Below, piece after piece: positions 54,328 to 64,000 of a stretch of 64,000 nt of DNA (position 1 is the first letter of the stretch; each line of letters begins with the position of its first letter). The stretch comes from Geotrypetes seraphini (taxonomy: Eukaryota > Chordata > Amphibia > Gymnophiona > Dermophiidae), in contig NC_047093.1 in assembly GCF_902459505.1 (NCBI RefSeq), forward strand, positions 80,112,308 to 80,176,307, read 5' to 3'. The position numbers and the translations under genes are program-made. Under the pieces are notes generated by a model that did no database searches, was not told where the DNA came from, and was given only the letters and a program-made list of their open reading frames with translations.

Positions 54328-55867
54328 CTGAGGAAATAAAGAACATTTTCAAACTGATAAATAATAGGCAACATTAAAGCTGGCTTTTAGAAACCTGCAT
54401 TAGAGGTTTCTACCACCTGTGAGTTAAATGCTCCAATGCTCATAGAATTCATATGAGCATTAAATCATTTACATCTACTGTGGCTTTGTAAAAGGAGCCC
54501 TAAGAAAAACCAAAAACACAGTAATGTGACATCGACAGTAGCTGAATTTTAACCTTGCCATAACAATCTGATTGGGGGGAGGCTAGGGTGGCAAAAAAAA
54601 AAAAAAAAAAATCATAAAAGCAACATTGTAAGATTAGATCCCATATAAGTGGGAAATGTACATGAAAAGGCAAGAGAAGAAGAAAATCTATATTTTCTAA
54701 TTATCATAGAAATTGTCAGTAATTAAAAAACAATTTCAAAGATAATTAGCTGGTAGGCGTCTACTCCAAGGCACCTACTAGAAAGCATGGTTAAGAGCAG
54801 TTTCTTGGTGGATTTTAGGGATGGTTTGACTTAGGTGCATTCATTTAGCCCAAGAAAACCCTAGCATAAAATGGCACCTAAGACTACTTAGGTACTGCTA
54901 GGTGCAATACTATAAATAGCACCTAGTGGATGATTGACAATTGCTCTCATCAGCACCTCACCAAACTTGTTTAAATTATGAAGAGAAACATCTATTATTT
55001 TATTCTTACCTGCTATACTTCTTTTCTTTAATCACACTAAACCAGTCCAGAACCTGTGGGTTGTGTCCATTGAACCGTGGATAGAGACAGAAATATTAGT
55101 CCTGCGTGTTTCACTCTATAAGAGTATAGTGCAGCATGATGTCATAAGTATTTCAAATAATGTAATGGAATAAATGATCTATAAATTATTGTATCAATAG
55201 CATACATCTTCGACCCCAAGAAAATCAAGGGGAGAGTAAGCTGGGAAAAAGACTTGGACTCCTCCAAATATTCCTCAACATATCCTTTTCACTTGCAAAT
55301 ATCTTCATTTATTTTGAAAGGAAGGTTACGTCTACTTTATTAGGACCTTCCGAGTTAAGTCACCCAATTTGTCTGCAGTTCATAACTTGAAAAATGTAGG
55401 TTCTGAGGTACTTAGGAGGGAATTTGACCTGGTCTAGATGGACTAAAGGAAAGAAAAATTAGCAGTTAAGACCTCATTTTTCCTTCCTTGGTATTCTCAT
55501 TAGTCCAGAACCTGTGGTATGTGGCATTGATATGCTCAAACTGGATAGACGTAACTTTGTTGTGAAATGCATCTGTGACAGGGAAACATGATTGGGAAGG
55601 AGATTCAGAAGAAGCACTACTACATATATATTTTTTTAAGTCAATGAGGCAGATTTCGCTCTTCCTAAAAATAAAAACACACTGAAAAAGGAAAGTATAG
55701 GGCAGAAAGGAAAATCTATAACAATGTCATTCCTTTTCAAGAATGAAACAAAAGGAAGTTGAATGAATTAATCCATTCAGAAAGAGATGTTTTGAATAGA
55801 GAAAAAACAGAGGTTTCCTGATGCAAACAAGGTCCCTACTTAATGTAAGTCTCCTTTGAAATGTGTA
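54328..55867. other. Non-coding stretch with decayed repeats
   Basis: Includes TWA-MITE-like decayed text (54,385-54,505), a poly-A run near 54,593, a CCTAAG/CACCTA-rich element remnant (54,770-54,930) and two direct copies of a TAGTCCAGAACCTGTGG-type segment near 55,045 and 55,503. No gene recognised. Confidence 0.4.
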
Positions 55868-56228
55868 CAGTAAAACCTTAGTTTGCAAGCATAATTCGTT
55901 CCAGAAGCATGCTTGTAATTCAAAGCACTCGTATATCAAAGCAAATTTCCCCATAAATCATGGAAACTCAGATGATTCGTTCCACAACCAAAAACTTTAG
56001 TATAAAATACCATACATACTTGGGTTGCAAGACCTAGCTCGTTTAGAACAGTCACTACACTCCTGCAGGATCAGAGAGAGAACCATCGGCTTAGTTGTGA
56101 TGTGTGTATACTGTATGTACTTGTATTGCAAGACATTGCTTGTATATCAAGTTAAAATTTAATCAAATGTTTTGCTTGTCTTGCGAAACACTTGCAAACT
56201 AAGTTACTTGCAATCCAAGGTTTTACTG
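55868..56228. mobile_element. Tc1/mariner (Tigger/pogo-like) MITE
   Basis: Ends CAGTAAAACCTTAGTTTGCA and GCAATCCAAGGTTTTACTG, flanked by TA at 55,866-55,867 and 56,229-56,230. The interior has the CATAATTCGTTCCAGAAGCA type sequence and its partner. 361 bp, non-coding. Confidence 0.85.
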
Positions 56229-56230
56229 TA

Positions 56231-56300
56231 TTTTATTATGTATGGAAATTTTGTGAGCCGCCTTAGGGAAAGGCAGATTAGAAATGTTTTAAATAAATAG
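56231..56300 (+). mobile_element. L2-like LINE 3' tail
   Basis: TTTGTGAGCCGCCTTAGGG and AAATGTTTTAAATAAATAGA, the common terminal text of L2-type tails. Confidence 0.5.
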
Positions 56301-56679
56301 ATATCAGGAAAAACCTTTACAGGATGAGATATTTGCCATGACCTTTGCAAAGTGCTTAAAAAAGAGGGATCACAAACATCCTATGAAATTCTAGTTGTTG
56401 TTTTGGATAGGAGAAAAGTGGATAAGTACATCTCGCAGCCATTTTTGAACATTTGATTTCTTATTTGAATATACATGAGAACCTCCAAAATAAATACACA
56501 CAAAAAAATAGGGATAAGGACATTGATCTGGTAGCATTTGTACAAAAATGGCCACTCAGACATCCCTGCAGAGTTCTTTAACCCAGATTCATATTCCCCT
56601 ACAGCTCTTATTTTAAATGATGAGCCCTCCAGAAACAGGGAAATACCTGAATACATACCACCTCAATAGCCACTTGCAA
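56301..56679. other. Stretch without recognised features
   Basis: No gene or repeat recognised. Confidence 0.35.
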
Positions 56680-56930
56680 AATGAACAAAGAAAACAGAGT
56701 TCTTATTTATCTACCATCTTAAGTTGGCTGGTTCGTGGTGTTTGAATGTCTCTGGAAAAAAGTCCAATGTTGTTGGAACAGAGCCTCAGCCCCTGAAGAA
56801 GTGTAGCAGTGAAATGTCTGGCTAGCTGTCAGTTAAGTACTCTTCTTTCATGAGAATATATAGTGCTCTTCTATACAATAATTAAACACTACAACTTTGT
56901 ATTAAAATATTTAGTGAGTAAACTAAGAAC
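56680..56930 (+). mobile_element. Possible Penelope-like UTR remnant
   Basis: Holds a hammerhead-like core, CTGAAGA (56,793-56,799) and GAAA (56,811-56,814), a stem III with one mismatch and a GTC triplet ending at 56,830. Stem I is not formed, so it is decayed. Confidence 0.35.
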
Positions 56931-57155
56931 CTGCACAAGACCAATGATTAACACCTTACCCCAGCCAGGACATGAAAAACTCACAAGTAGTGTCTTGGGT
57001 GTTTGAGGTCTTGTAGATAAACAAGAACTGTTTTGTTTATTCATTTAGCAAGTGGTTATCAATTAATTGAACAAGCAGTCTTTCTACATTCAGTTTGGAT
57101 TATCCCACCTCAATAGCCACCAGGCTTGCAGGTGTCTAATAGTTATAACAGGTAT

Positions 57156-57418
57156 TAGAGAATAACACGGGGACAAATTTGTTCCTGTCCCCGCAGAAAC
57201 TCAATTTCCTCGTCCCGTTGCCATGAGTTTTGTCATTGTCTCTGTCCCATTCCTGTAAGCTCTACCTTAACCGCACAAGTCTTGAACCCTTATGATTTTA
57301 AAGTGCAGATGAGGACGGAGCTTGCAGGAATGGGGCAGGGACAGGAAAAGAACTCGCGGGGACAGGAAAATGAGTTCCTGCAGGGACAGGGAAAAATTTG
57401 TCCTCATGTCATTTTCTA
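57156..57418. mobile_element. hAT-type MITE
   Basis: Ends TAGAGAATAACACGGGGAC and, reverse-complemented, TAGAAAATGACATGAGG, like the element at 26,190-27,526. Flanking octamers ACAGGTAT and ATAGGTAT match at 7 of 8. Contains GTCCC-rich inverted halves. Confidence 0.75.
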
Positions 57419-57464
57419 ATAGGTATCTCTAGGTTTCTGGAGGGCTTACAATTTAAAAGGTAGG

Positions 57465-57535
57465 AGAGATGAAGCGGGATTTAAACTTGGGTTCTCTGGT
57501 TTACAGTCAATTGCACTGACCATTAGGCTACACTT
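57465..57535 (-). mobile_element. tRNA-derived SINE fragment
   Basis: Minus-strand A box TAGCCTAATGG and B box AAGTTTAAATCCCGC at tRNA-like spacing. Not a functional tRNA. Confidence 0.6.
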
Positions 57536-57689
57536 TAGGCCTGCTTGCTGCTGTGTTCAGAATGCTCATAATACCTGTTGTTGTCAGGGAGCCTAGTTCC
57601 CCTTTCCAGTGCCACTTTCAGGGATGAGAGAGGGTGACAGCAACCACTGGAGGATTATGAGGGGTCATACATTAATCCCTCCAGTGGTC

Positions 57690-58515
57690 AGCTACTCAAA
57701 GCACCTATAATACCCTGGATGTAACTGAAACAGGCCTAACTTAGGACGTTCATCTTTTTGCCTTGGACATTTTTTTCCCCATTCAATTATTGCTGCTGGA
57801 TGTTCTAAATTTGGGGGTGGCCTAAGGGATCTGGCCAATCGGAATCTTATGCCACTCCCAGTGCATCCCAGAATGTGCTGCGAATGGGGCCTAAGATTCC
57901 GGTTGGTCCATGATGCACCAGGAAGGGGCAGGCCCGCCATTCATGAGAAGGCGGGCCAGCCAGCTGGAGGCAGGAAGGATGCCTCTGGCCGGCCAACATT
58001 TTAAGGTGTGTGTGTGGGGGGGGTTTTCCATTGGGGGGAATGTCCGTGATGTGTGTGTGTGGGGGGTTCCGGCAGGAGGGACTGGGCATCCCTCCTGCAG
58101 TCAATGTATTGGGGGGGGGGTTTCCAGCAGGCAGTGGTGATCTTTGGGGGGGGGGGGAGAAGGGGCAGCTGCTAAACTTACCGCGATAAGCTCAGCGGCC
58201 ACGTCTGCTTATCTGCTTACAATTTAGGCCAGCACTTTGCTGGTCTACATTGTACGCATCTACCGTGAGCCTAGGGAGGTGCATAGGGCCACCTAAGACT
58301 ACTTCCGGGCTAAGGCACGCCCATACCTAGCCTTAGGCGAGCTTAGGTGGGCCTACACATCTCCCATGGCTCGCGGAGGCACCTGCAATGTAGGCAGCCT
58401 GCTTCAGGAGGGTTTGGTTTTTTTTTTTTTTTTTTTAGAAAGGTGTGACCCAATTGGCTGGTTAGGCAGCATTTGGCTGCCTACAATCGGGATGCTGTTT
58501 ATAGAATTTGGCCCC
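57690..58515. mobile_element. Non-autonomous DNA element, right end visible
   Basis: Ends with GCTGTTTATAGAATTTGGCC, the same end type as the element at 8.1-9.1 kb, and shares CAGTGCATCCCA and CCTAAG-rich text with it. Several G runs occur between 58,015 and 58,160. The left end was not found. Confidence 0.45.
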
Positions 58516-58865
58516 AATTGTGCGGATCAGCGACTGAGATAGTCTTGTTGCACCAAGTACACTTATTGAAACTGCTAGAAGGCTTTGACATCAATGGAAA
58601 AACTGCTGCCGAGAGGTTGAAGGATTCAACTGTCCTAGAGGTCGAGTGAATGAGTGTTCAAAAAAGGCTAGATGTTACCGGCATAAAAACAGAATATGGG
58701 GAGGGCCAAAGGCCCCCCAAAAATGAAAATAAGAAAAATCAAAAATTTTAACATAAGGAAGTAAAAAAAAGAAGAAAACAAGAAAAAATTTTGAATGGGA
58801 AGACACTCAAACTGTTATGAGTTCTCCTGGGAGAACTGTATAGAAAACTGAATAAATAAGCGATC

Positions 58866-59090
58866 TTGGAGAGACTCCAAAAATACAAGACGTTTAAGCT
58901 CCTTGGAAGACTAAAAACTGATAGTCCCATGAGCCAACGTTGGATGGGAAGGCACTGGCACATGCATGGTACGGGTGGTCTTGAGACTTCTAAAGAAGTG
59001 CCAAGTTTACTTTTGCACTGTCTGTACCGGGGCTCCGTGGATGAAGTCACTAATCTATGAGACTATACTGCCTGCTTGTTCAGGGATAAA
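58866..59090. repeat. Dispersed repeat, copy B
   Basis: Related to 42,430-42,640: GGATGGGAAGGCACTGGCAC, GAGACTTCTAAAGAAGTG, GGGGCTCCGTGGATGA and CTGCCTGCTTGTTCAGGGAT occur in the same order. Confidence 0.5.
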
Positions 59091-60979
59091 ATTATTAATT
59101 CCCCTTAATGAAAATTATCAGTGTGTAGTGCCGTCCAGAGTGTCAACCCCTCCTACATATCCTTCTACCCAAGCCAGAATTGTGTGCCTACTGCCGACAC
59201 TGAAAAAACATTGCTCTTTTGCTCTGCAATCTACTGCTTCTCCCTGAGACCTTCAACACCGACAACCACACACAAGCTCAGTTAACGATATTGGTACAAG
59301 TTAGAAATGCAGCAGACTGTGTGCCTGCTGACCCATCCAATTTACCATTTGCGTGAAATACTAAACTCAAACAATTATAGTGGATATTAATATCTTTTTC
59401 CTCTGTGTGTTTTGTTTCTTGCTGAAAAGCACTAAGCAATGCGGTATTAGTTAAGGTTATAGGTTTTAAGTTTCATGGAAATGAGAGTACTTATGAAACT
59501 AAATGGTTGAAATTCAAACAGTTTTATGCTCATGCAATATTTTGAAGACTGTTCTTGATGTGTCTGTTCCCAATTTTTTTTTTTTTTTTTAAAGCTACAA
59601 ATAAAATTAATTTGTTGTGAGATTCCTGTACTGAATAAGAACAAAAAATTTGTGTAAGGACTGAATAAAAACTAAAATTGCCACCAAGAACTAGAATAAA
59701 ATAAGAATAAAATATTACATGTTTTGCATATGAATAAAAATTAGAACAAAAATTATTTTCTGGACTAAAATATTACTGATTAAAGGGTGGCAAACAAAAC
59801 CCCAAATAGCACTGAGAACCAGAATTTCTACTGTTAGATTAAGAAGGGAAGTAGTACTTAATGTACAACTGATCTTCAAATTAGGCAGGAAATGAAAAAT
59901 AGAAGAATTTGGAAAGCAGATATCTGGGAACATTTCTAAAGAAATACAATCATAACTTCTTAATTGTTCCTGAGGGAGAAGGACCAGCATGAGAAATCTT
60001 GAGACTTACCTAACTGAAGATTCCTTCACTGGCATTCCAAATGACAGACTGATGTGATTAGCACTGTTAAATTTTTAAGGAATGATTTTACCCCCAAACT
60101 GTGCTTAAGTGTACGCTGACAGCATGGAAGCCAAGCCAAGAAAGTCTCTAAAACCTGGGACTTCTCCAAGTAAAGTACAAAGGCCTGTAGCTATATACCC
60201 AAGTAAAGCTAATTCAAAAGAAGCCTCTTGAAAAATGGCAATGCTATCACTGTTTATAGTAACCCTTACAGGTGGTTCCTTCCTAAGACGCCATGAAGAA
60301 TTCCAAATGTCCATTAATGCTAGCAGCTGCAAATTGCAGAAAAATGCCCAAGACAGAAGGGGATAAATAGCACCAAAAGCAGAATGTGAGAATACTAGCT
60401 TCACTGATTCTAAGTACAGTGTGTAACCATATGCTTGCTCAACTCCACTAAACAATCTAAAAGGTAAGGCAGAACAGCTTACCACTGGAACATAAAAACT
60501 GGAATCAACTATATGCTATAGCAAAAAGCTTAACTTAAAATTGCTTTGTATATACTGTACTTTTTAATTTTTTAATAGCACAACTTTCAGCTTACCTTGC
60601 TTTTGATGCTCAGTAAAATAGAATAAACTGATTTGCAGAACATGAAGTAGGTAATTAACAGAAAGACAGAACAAATAGGGATATGCCCTCTTCTCAAACG
60701 GAACATCCTCCTAAATTGGACTGGAAAACTCTGCCAAAGAAACACCCACTGCTTTAATTGAAAACAATTCTGCGAAGTCTAGCAGGTTTAAAAAAAAAAA
60801 AGAAGCAAAAAACATCCTGCACTATATCAAGAGTAAAGAACTAGAAGCTTGCAGAACAGCAAGGAATTGTGAAACAGAACACATGTAATGCCTTTTCCAT
60901 TAACCTCCAAATCTAGCTGCTTTCAGAGGAGATGTAGCATCATAGCTGAGCTTTCCGAAGGGAAGATTAGGTACTTACC
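59091..60979. other. Long stretch without a supported gene
   Basis: AT-rich. Possible splice-donor-like TTACC sites near 60,008 and 60,593 are not backed by coding signal. Open frames here, including 60,105-60,485 on the minus strand, show no recognisable family. Confidence 0.35.
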
Positions 60980-61320
60980 TTGATAATCTTCTTTCTAGTT
61001 AATAGACACATCATTCTTGAAGAACTGGGTAGTCAACCACTTCCCATGAGATTCTGTGTATTAGAGCTGCCCGATTCTCAATTCAAATCGATTCGGTGTT
61101 GTTTTTTTAAAATCGGCCTTACCGATTCAGTGGTCAGATCTCAGCTCCTTCACTCCTGTAGCAACAAGACCGTGATTGGAGAGAAGGTGCAGGCAGAGGA
61201 GGCAGTTGTAAGAGCAGAGCTTCCTCTTGCTTTAGAGCATGGGTGTCAAACTCAATCACATAAGGGACCGAAATCTGAAAAAAAGGCTAAGTCAGGGCCA
61301 AATTATTTATTAAAATATTT

Positions 61321-61392
61321 AGGGGTCCTTTTATTAAGGTACGCTAACCGATTTAGCGCGTGTTAAATGTGCACCTTAATAAAAGGACCCCT
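61321..61392. mobile_element. Short palindromic MITE of the CCTTTTACTAAGG family
   Basis: AGGGGTCCTTTTATTAAGG at the left is mirrored by CCTTAATAAAAGGACCCCT at the right. 72 bp, a shortened relative of 53,272-53,401. Confidence 0.75.
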
Positions 61393-62121
61393 AAGTGACT
61401 AAGGCTTAGTCTTAGCAGAAATATAGGGTTACAACGTCTCCAACCCCCACACTGGCTCTGTGGTGAAACAAAATAAATATTGTAATCACAAAACAGAAAA
61501 TAAAATTATTTTTTCTACCTTTTGTTAGTCCCAGGCTCTGATTGTCTTCTGATAACTTGCTTGCCAGGGTTTCCTGCCCATTTGTTGTTTTCTTCTTTCT
61601 CCATGCTAACCATCCATCTTCCATCTCTGTCCTCCCCTTCTGTTTTCCTTCCCTCCCCTAGAGGTCTGGCATCTTTCCTTTTTTCATCGCCATCCCCGCA
61701 GCTGCAGCGATGGACCCCACCATCCCCAGATGCACCATTTCTCCTTTTCTCAACTACCCTTTCATCCAGCATCTTTCCCTCCTTCCCCACCACCCCAGAG
61801 TCCACCAGCTTTCCCTTTCTCTTCCCTACTTCCCTCCTATCCAGTATCTCTTTCCCCCACCCCATGTCCACACCATCCCTTGTGTCCAACTTCTCTCCCT
61901 TTCTGTTCCTTCCCTCCCTAAATCCCATTGTCCACCATCTCACTCTCCTCTGATTTTAGACCCATTTTTTCTTCCCCCCATCTCCCTCCCTCCAGTCCGG
62001 TATATGCACATCTCTTTGAACCCCCCCTTCCCTCCCTCCTTGTACTTCTACACCAGGATCCCCCTGCCCCTTGAAGGCCTGCCCCCCCCAAGGCCTGCAT
62101 GTTCCCCCCTTCTTTGTAGCG

Positions 62122-62607
62122 TCCTCCAGCTTCCCCCTGGCCTCCCTGTCTAGAAGGATTAGGATACGTCCAGCGCTACGCACGGACACGAGACACTGTG
62201 GCGAGAGGCTCCCCCCAGTTCCTTGGGACTCCTTTTCCCTGCCCAAAAACTGTTTCCGTCCCACCCCTTCCCCATCTCTGCACCTGCTGCTGATCCTGCT
62301 GAGAAGGAGAGGGAAAGTTGCAAATCTCCAGATCTGCTGGAATTATTGTCCCGATACGGCAGCCTGCAGAGAGGATCGCCAGTGTTGTAGATATCCTTGC
62401 AGGCTGCCGTCTGTCTCCGCAGCACGTTCCCTCTGCCGCAGTCCCACCCCTCCTCTACCATCAGGGGCAGGATCGCGGCAGAGGGAATATGCTGCTGAGG
62501 ATGGTGGCAGCCTGCAAGGATCTCTACAGCACTGGCGATCCTCTCTCTGCAGGCTGCAGTAATTATCTAAAAGGTAAGAGCAGGAGGCCAGAGGGAAAGC
62601 TGGAGGA
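62122..62607. repeat. Long interrupted palindrome
   Basis: Outer arms TCCTCCAGCTTCCCCCTGG (62,122) and CCAGAGGGAAAGCTGGAGGA (to 62,607). Inner arms GAGGATCGCCAGTGTTGTAG with GGATCTCTACAGCACTGGCG, and CAGCACGTTCCCTCTGCCGC with GCGGCAGAGGGAATATGCTG. About 180 bp of unpaired sequence (62,150-62,330) interrupts one arm. Confidence 0.75.
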
Positions 62608-63215
62608 TGTTCCAAAGAGCACCTAAGTACTGCTTATTTCTTCTGACTGCCTCTTGGACCCAACGACTGGCCAGAGACCTCAACCTCCACCGGAACTCGC
62701 GTGCACAGTTGGAGGGAGGAAATGCAGTTGGCTCCAATCCTGGTAAAAAAAATGCCATGAAATCACTCAGCCTGTGCTCAAGCCCTTTATGAACAGAACC
62801 TGGAGCGAGCTTTGCTCTTAAGGGACCAGTCCCTAAGCTCCAGAACTTTTAGTGCAGGCTGACCAAACGGGTGCACTGCAAAGCAGTCTGCCCCTTGGCT
62901 ACAGACTTTTGACCTCACAGTATTCTCTCTCCCGCAGTCATTTATGTCTCAAAGCTGGGAGCCTCTGCAGCACCAAAAAGCCTCATGATCAGATTTTTTT
63001 TTTAACCCGAATTAAAGGAAAAAATTAACCTGAGCAGGACAGGCTTCTACATCTCGCAAGTAGAGAGACAAACTGAGGAATTACAGGACAGCCCAGAGTG
63101 ATGGGAGGCGGAGTGAAAAAAATGCTAATTAGGGTCTCTACACAGAATCTTGTGGGAAGAGACTGACTACCTGAGTGTTCAAGAATGATGTACCTATTGC
63201 ACTAGAAAATATTTA

Positions 63216-64000
63216 AAAAAAAAAAAAAAAAAAATCAAGCTTCAGTAGCAGGAACATTTTCCCACGTTTCTCTGGTACTCTATTGGACTGCCTGGCTGAA
63301 GAGGGAAAGTGTGTTCAAAGAATAACAGAAAACCCATGCTGAGCTCTCAGTCAGTCCTGTACCCGAGATAAACACTCAAAAGTGCTAAAACTAGAAGCAT
63401 ACTACTTCTGTAACCTGCTGAAGCAACAGTATGAAAATAAGGAACCTTCTACCAGAATGCCCCGCCCCAAGTATACCTCAGTGGGTTGAACTCGTCATAA
63501 ATCTAGTCTAGTAATGTGGCCCAAATGGCTCCAGAAGAATTCAAAAGTAAAAAATAAAAGTCTTTTGCTGGTGACAAAGGTTGGTTAAAGACTGAGCTTT
63601 CTCGGGAAATCCAGTACTAAGAAAGGCTCTCCCATCATCTGCAAAGTGAGAAAATATATTGACTTGCTAGCAGAGAATAAGCACTGAAAAGCATTAATTA
63701 GTGCTGCAAACTGCTGAAAGCCAGGTATCCCTATTACTCTCAAGTTCCTTCTAGGAAACAGAAGCTTTAGCCATCAGGGAAGATAGGAAAGGTGAGTGAA
63801 GGGAGAGAAGTATAGAACCAATCTATTTGTTTCATATTTTATAGATCTATACACACACACACATTTTTTTTTTTTTAAATGGAGCTCTGACTTTCATATA
63901 CAGGAGCTGCACAGTTAAACTACCATCCATCAGTTGGAGATAGAGAAATACCGACGACATCATGCTCCACGATAGCTTTATAAGGCAAAGCACACATGAC
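63216..64000. other. Window end, nothing recognised
   Basis: AT-rich DNA with a short CA microsatellite and T run near 63,850-63,876. A CATCATGCTCCACGATAG segment near the end may belong to an unclassified repeat. Confidence 0.35.

Larger units (their letters stand above)
61249..62640 (+). mobile_element. hAT-type element with long palindrome
   Basis: Starts CATGGGTGTCAAACTCAATC, a hAT-like end. After a MITE insertion it continues with a TTTTTTCTACCTTTTGTTAG segment and a long pyrimidine-rich block (61,520-62,110), the same architecture as the elements at 18-19 and 26-27 kb, then a GC-rich palindrome. The right end is not defined. Its long open frames are low-complexity. Confidence 0.5.
60980..63215. 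mobile_element. Large element with ~65-75-bp imperfect inverted ends, nested
   Basis: The left side (ACATCATTCTTGAAGAACTG, GGTAGTCAACCACTTCCCA, GAGATTCTGTGTA) is mirrored at about 63,140-63,215. Between them are a CTGCCCGATTC-type end (61,063), a hAT element (from 61,249), a MITE and a palindrome. No transposase recognised. Superfamily unknown. Confidence 0.5.

Noticed and set aside
60105-60485. 126-codon minus-strand open frame
   Set aside because: Hydrophobic-looking stretches but no recognisable domain, no start context and no splice support. Treated as chance.
60970-61000. ZBTB26 first-exon donor (TACTTACCTTG on the plus strand)
   Set aside because: The site lies at the end of a repeat whose other end is at 63.2 kb, so it is more likely transposon sequence.
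61522-62153. Several overlapping 140-160-codon open frames on both strands
   Set aside because: CT-rich block of a hAT-type element. No domain, no codon bias distinct from the other frames.
62160-62560. CpG island promoter for ZBTB26 or a divergent neighbour
   Set aside because: The GC-rich block is a long palindrome within a hAT-type element, so its composition does not by itself indicate a promoter.

Overview
This window looks like a piece of a large, repeat-rich vertebrate genome, most likely an amphibian and perhaps a caecilian. That placement is an inference from two things. It holds two single-exon BTB zinc-finger genes, ZBTB6 and ZBTB26, side by side on the minus strand, as I remember them on human chromosome 9q33. 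The repeats are a mixture of DIRS, Penelope-like, CR1, L2, L1, hAT, Helitron, piggyBac and tRNA-SINE copies. No prokaryotic features are present: no operons, ribosome binding sites, CRISPR arrays or replication origin.

Layout, left to right. 0-6.3 kb: a hAT remnant with a transposase C-terminus, a palindromic MITE, and a broken DIRS fossil on the minus strand. 6.3-12.6 kb: CR1 tails, a large palindromic element, a likely Penelope UTR remnant and small MITEs. 12.7-14.1 kb: the ZBTB6 coding exon with a nearby poly(A) signal and a splice acceptor 9 bases before its ATG. 14.1-38.4 kb: a proposed 24-kb 5'UTR intron of ZBTB6, packed with nested LINEs and DNA transposons. It includes a mirror-image pair of elements that each carry a ~240-bp palindrome. 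Near 38.4 kb: a splice donor and promoter motifs that fit ZBTB6 exon 1. 39-50 kb: Helitron-like elements, two Penelope-like elements, and a second broken DIRS fossil interrupted by the better-kept Penelope element and a CR1. 50-53 kb: the 3'UTR and coding exon of ZBTB26. 53-64 kb: probable upstream or intronic sequence of ZBTB26 with several MITEs, one candidate small exon, and a large nested inverted-repeat element.

ZBTB6 and ZBTB26 are nuclear BTB/POZ proteins with four C2H2 fingers each. They are probably ancient tandem duplicates, sharing the BTB layout, the same finger spacing and a nearly identical linker motif. From memory they are only a few kilobases apart in human, whereas here their coding exons lie about 38 kb apart and the gap is mostly transposable elements.

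The most unusual object is the Penelope-like element at 43.6-48.1 kb. It has reverse transcriptase and GIY-YIG endonuclease regions, about 950-bp nearly identical inverted repeats at both ends, and a hammerhead-ribozyme-like motif just inside the right repeat. Its insertion order relative to DIRS and CR1 can be read from shared target-site sequence. All coordinates and similarities come from reading by eye. No alignment or database search was run.
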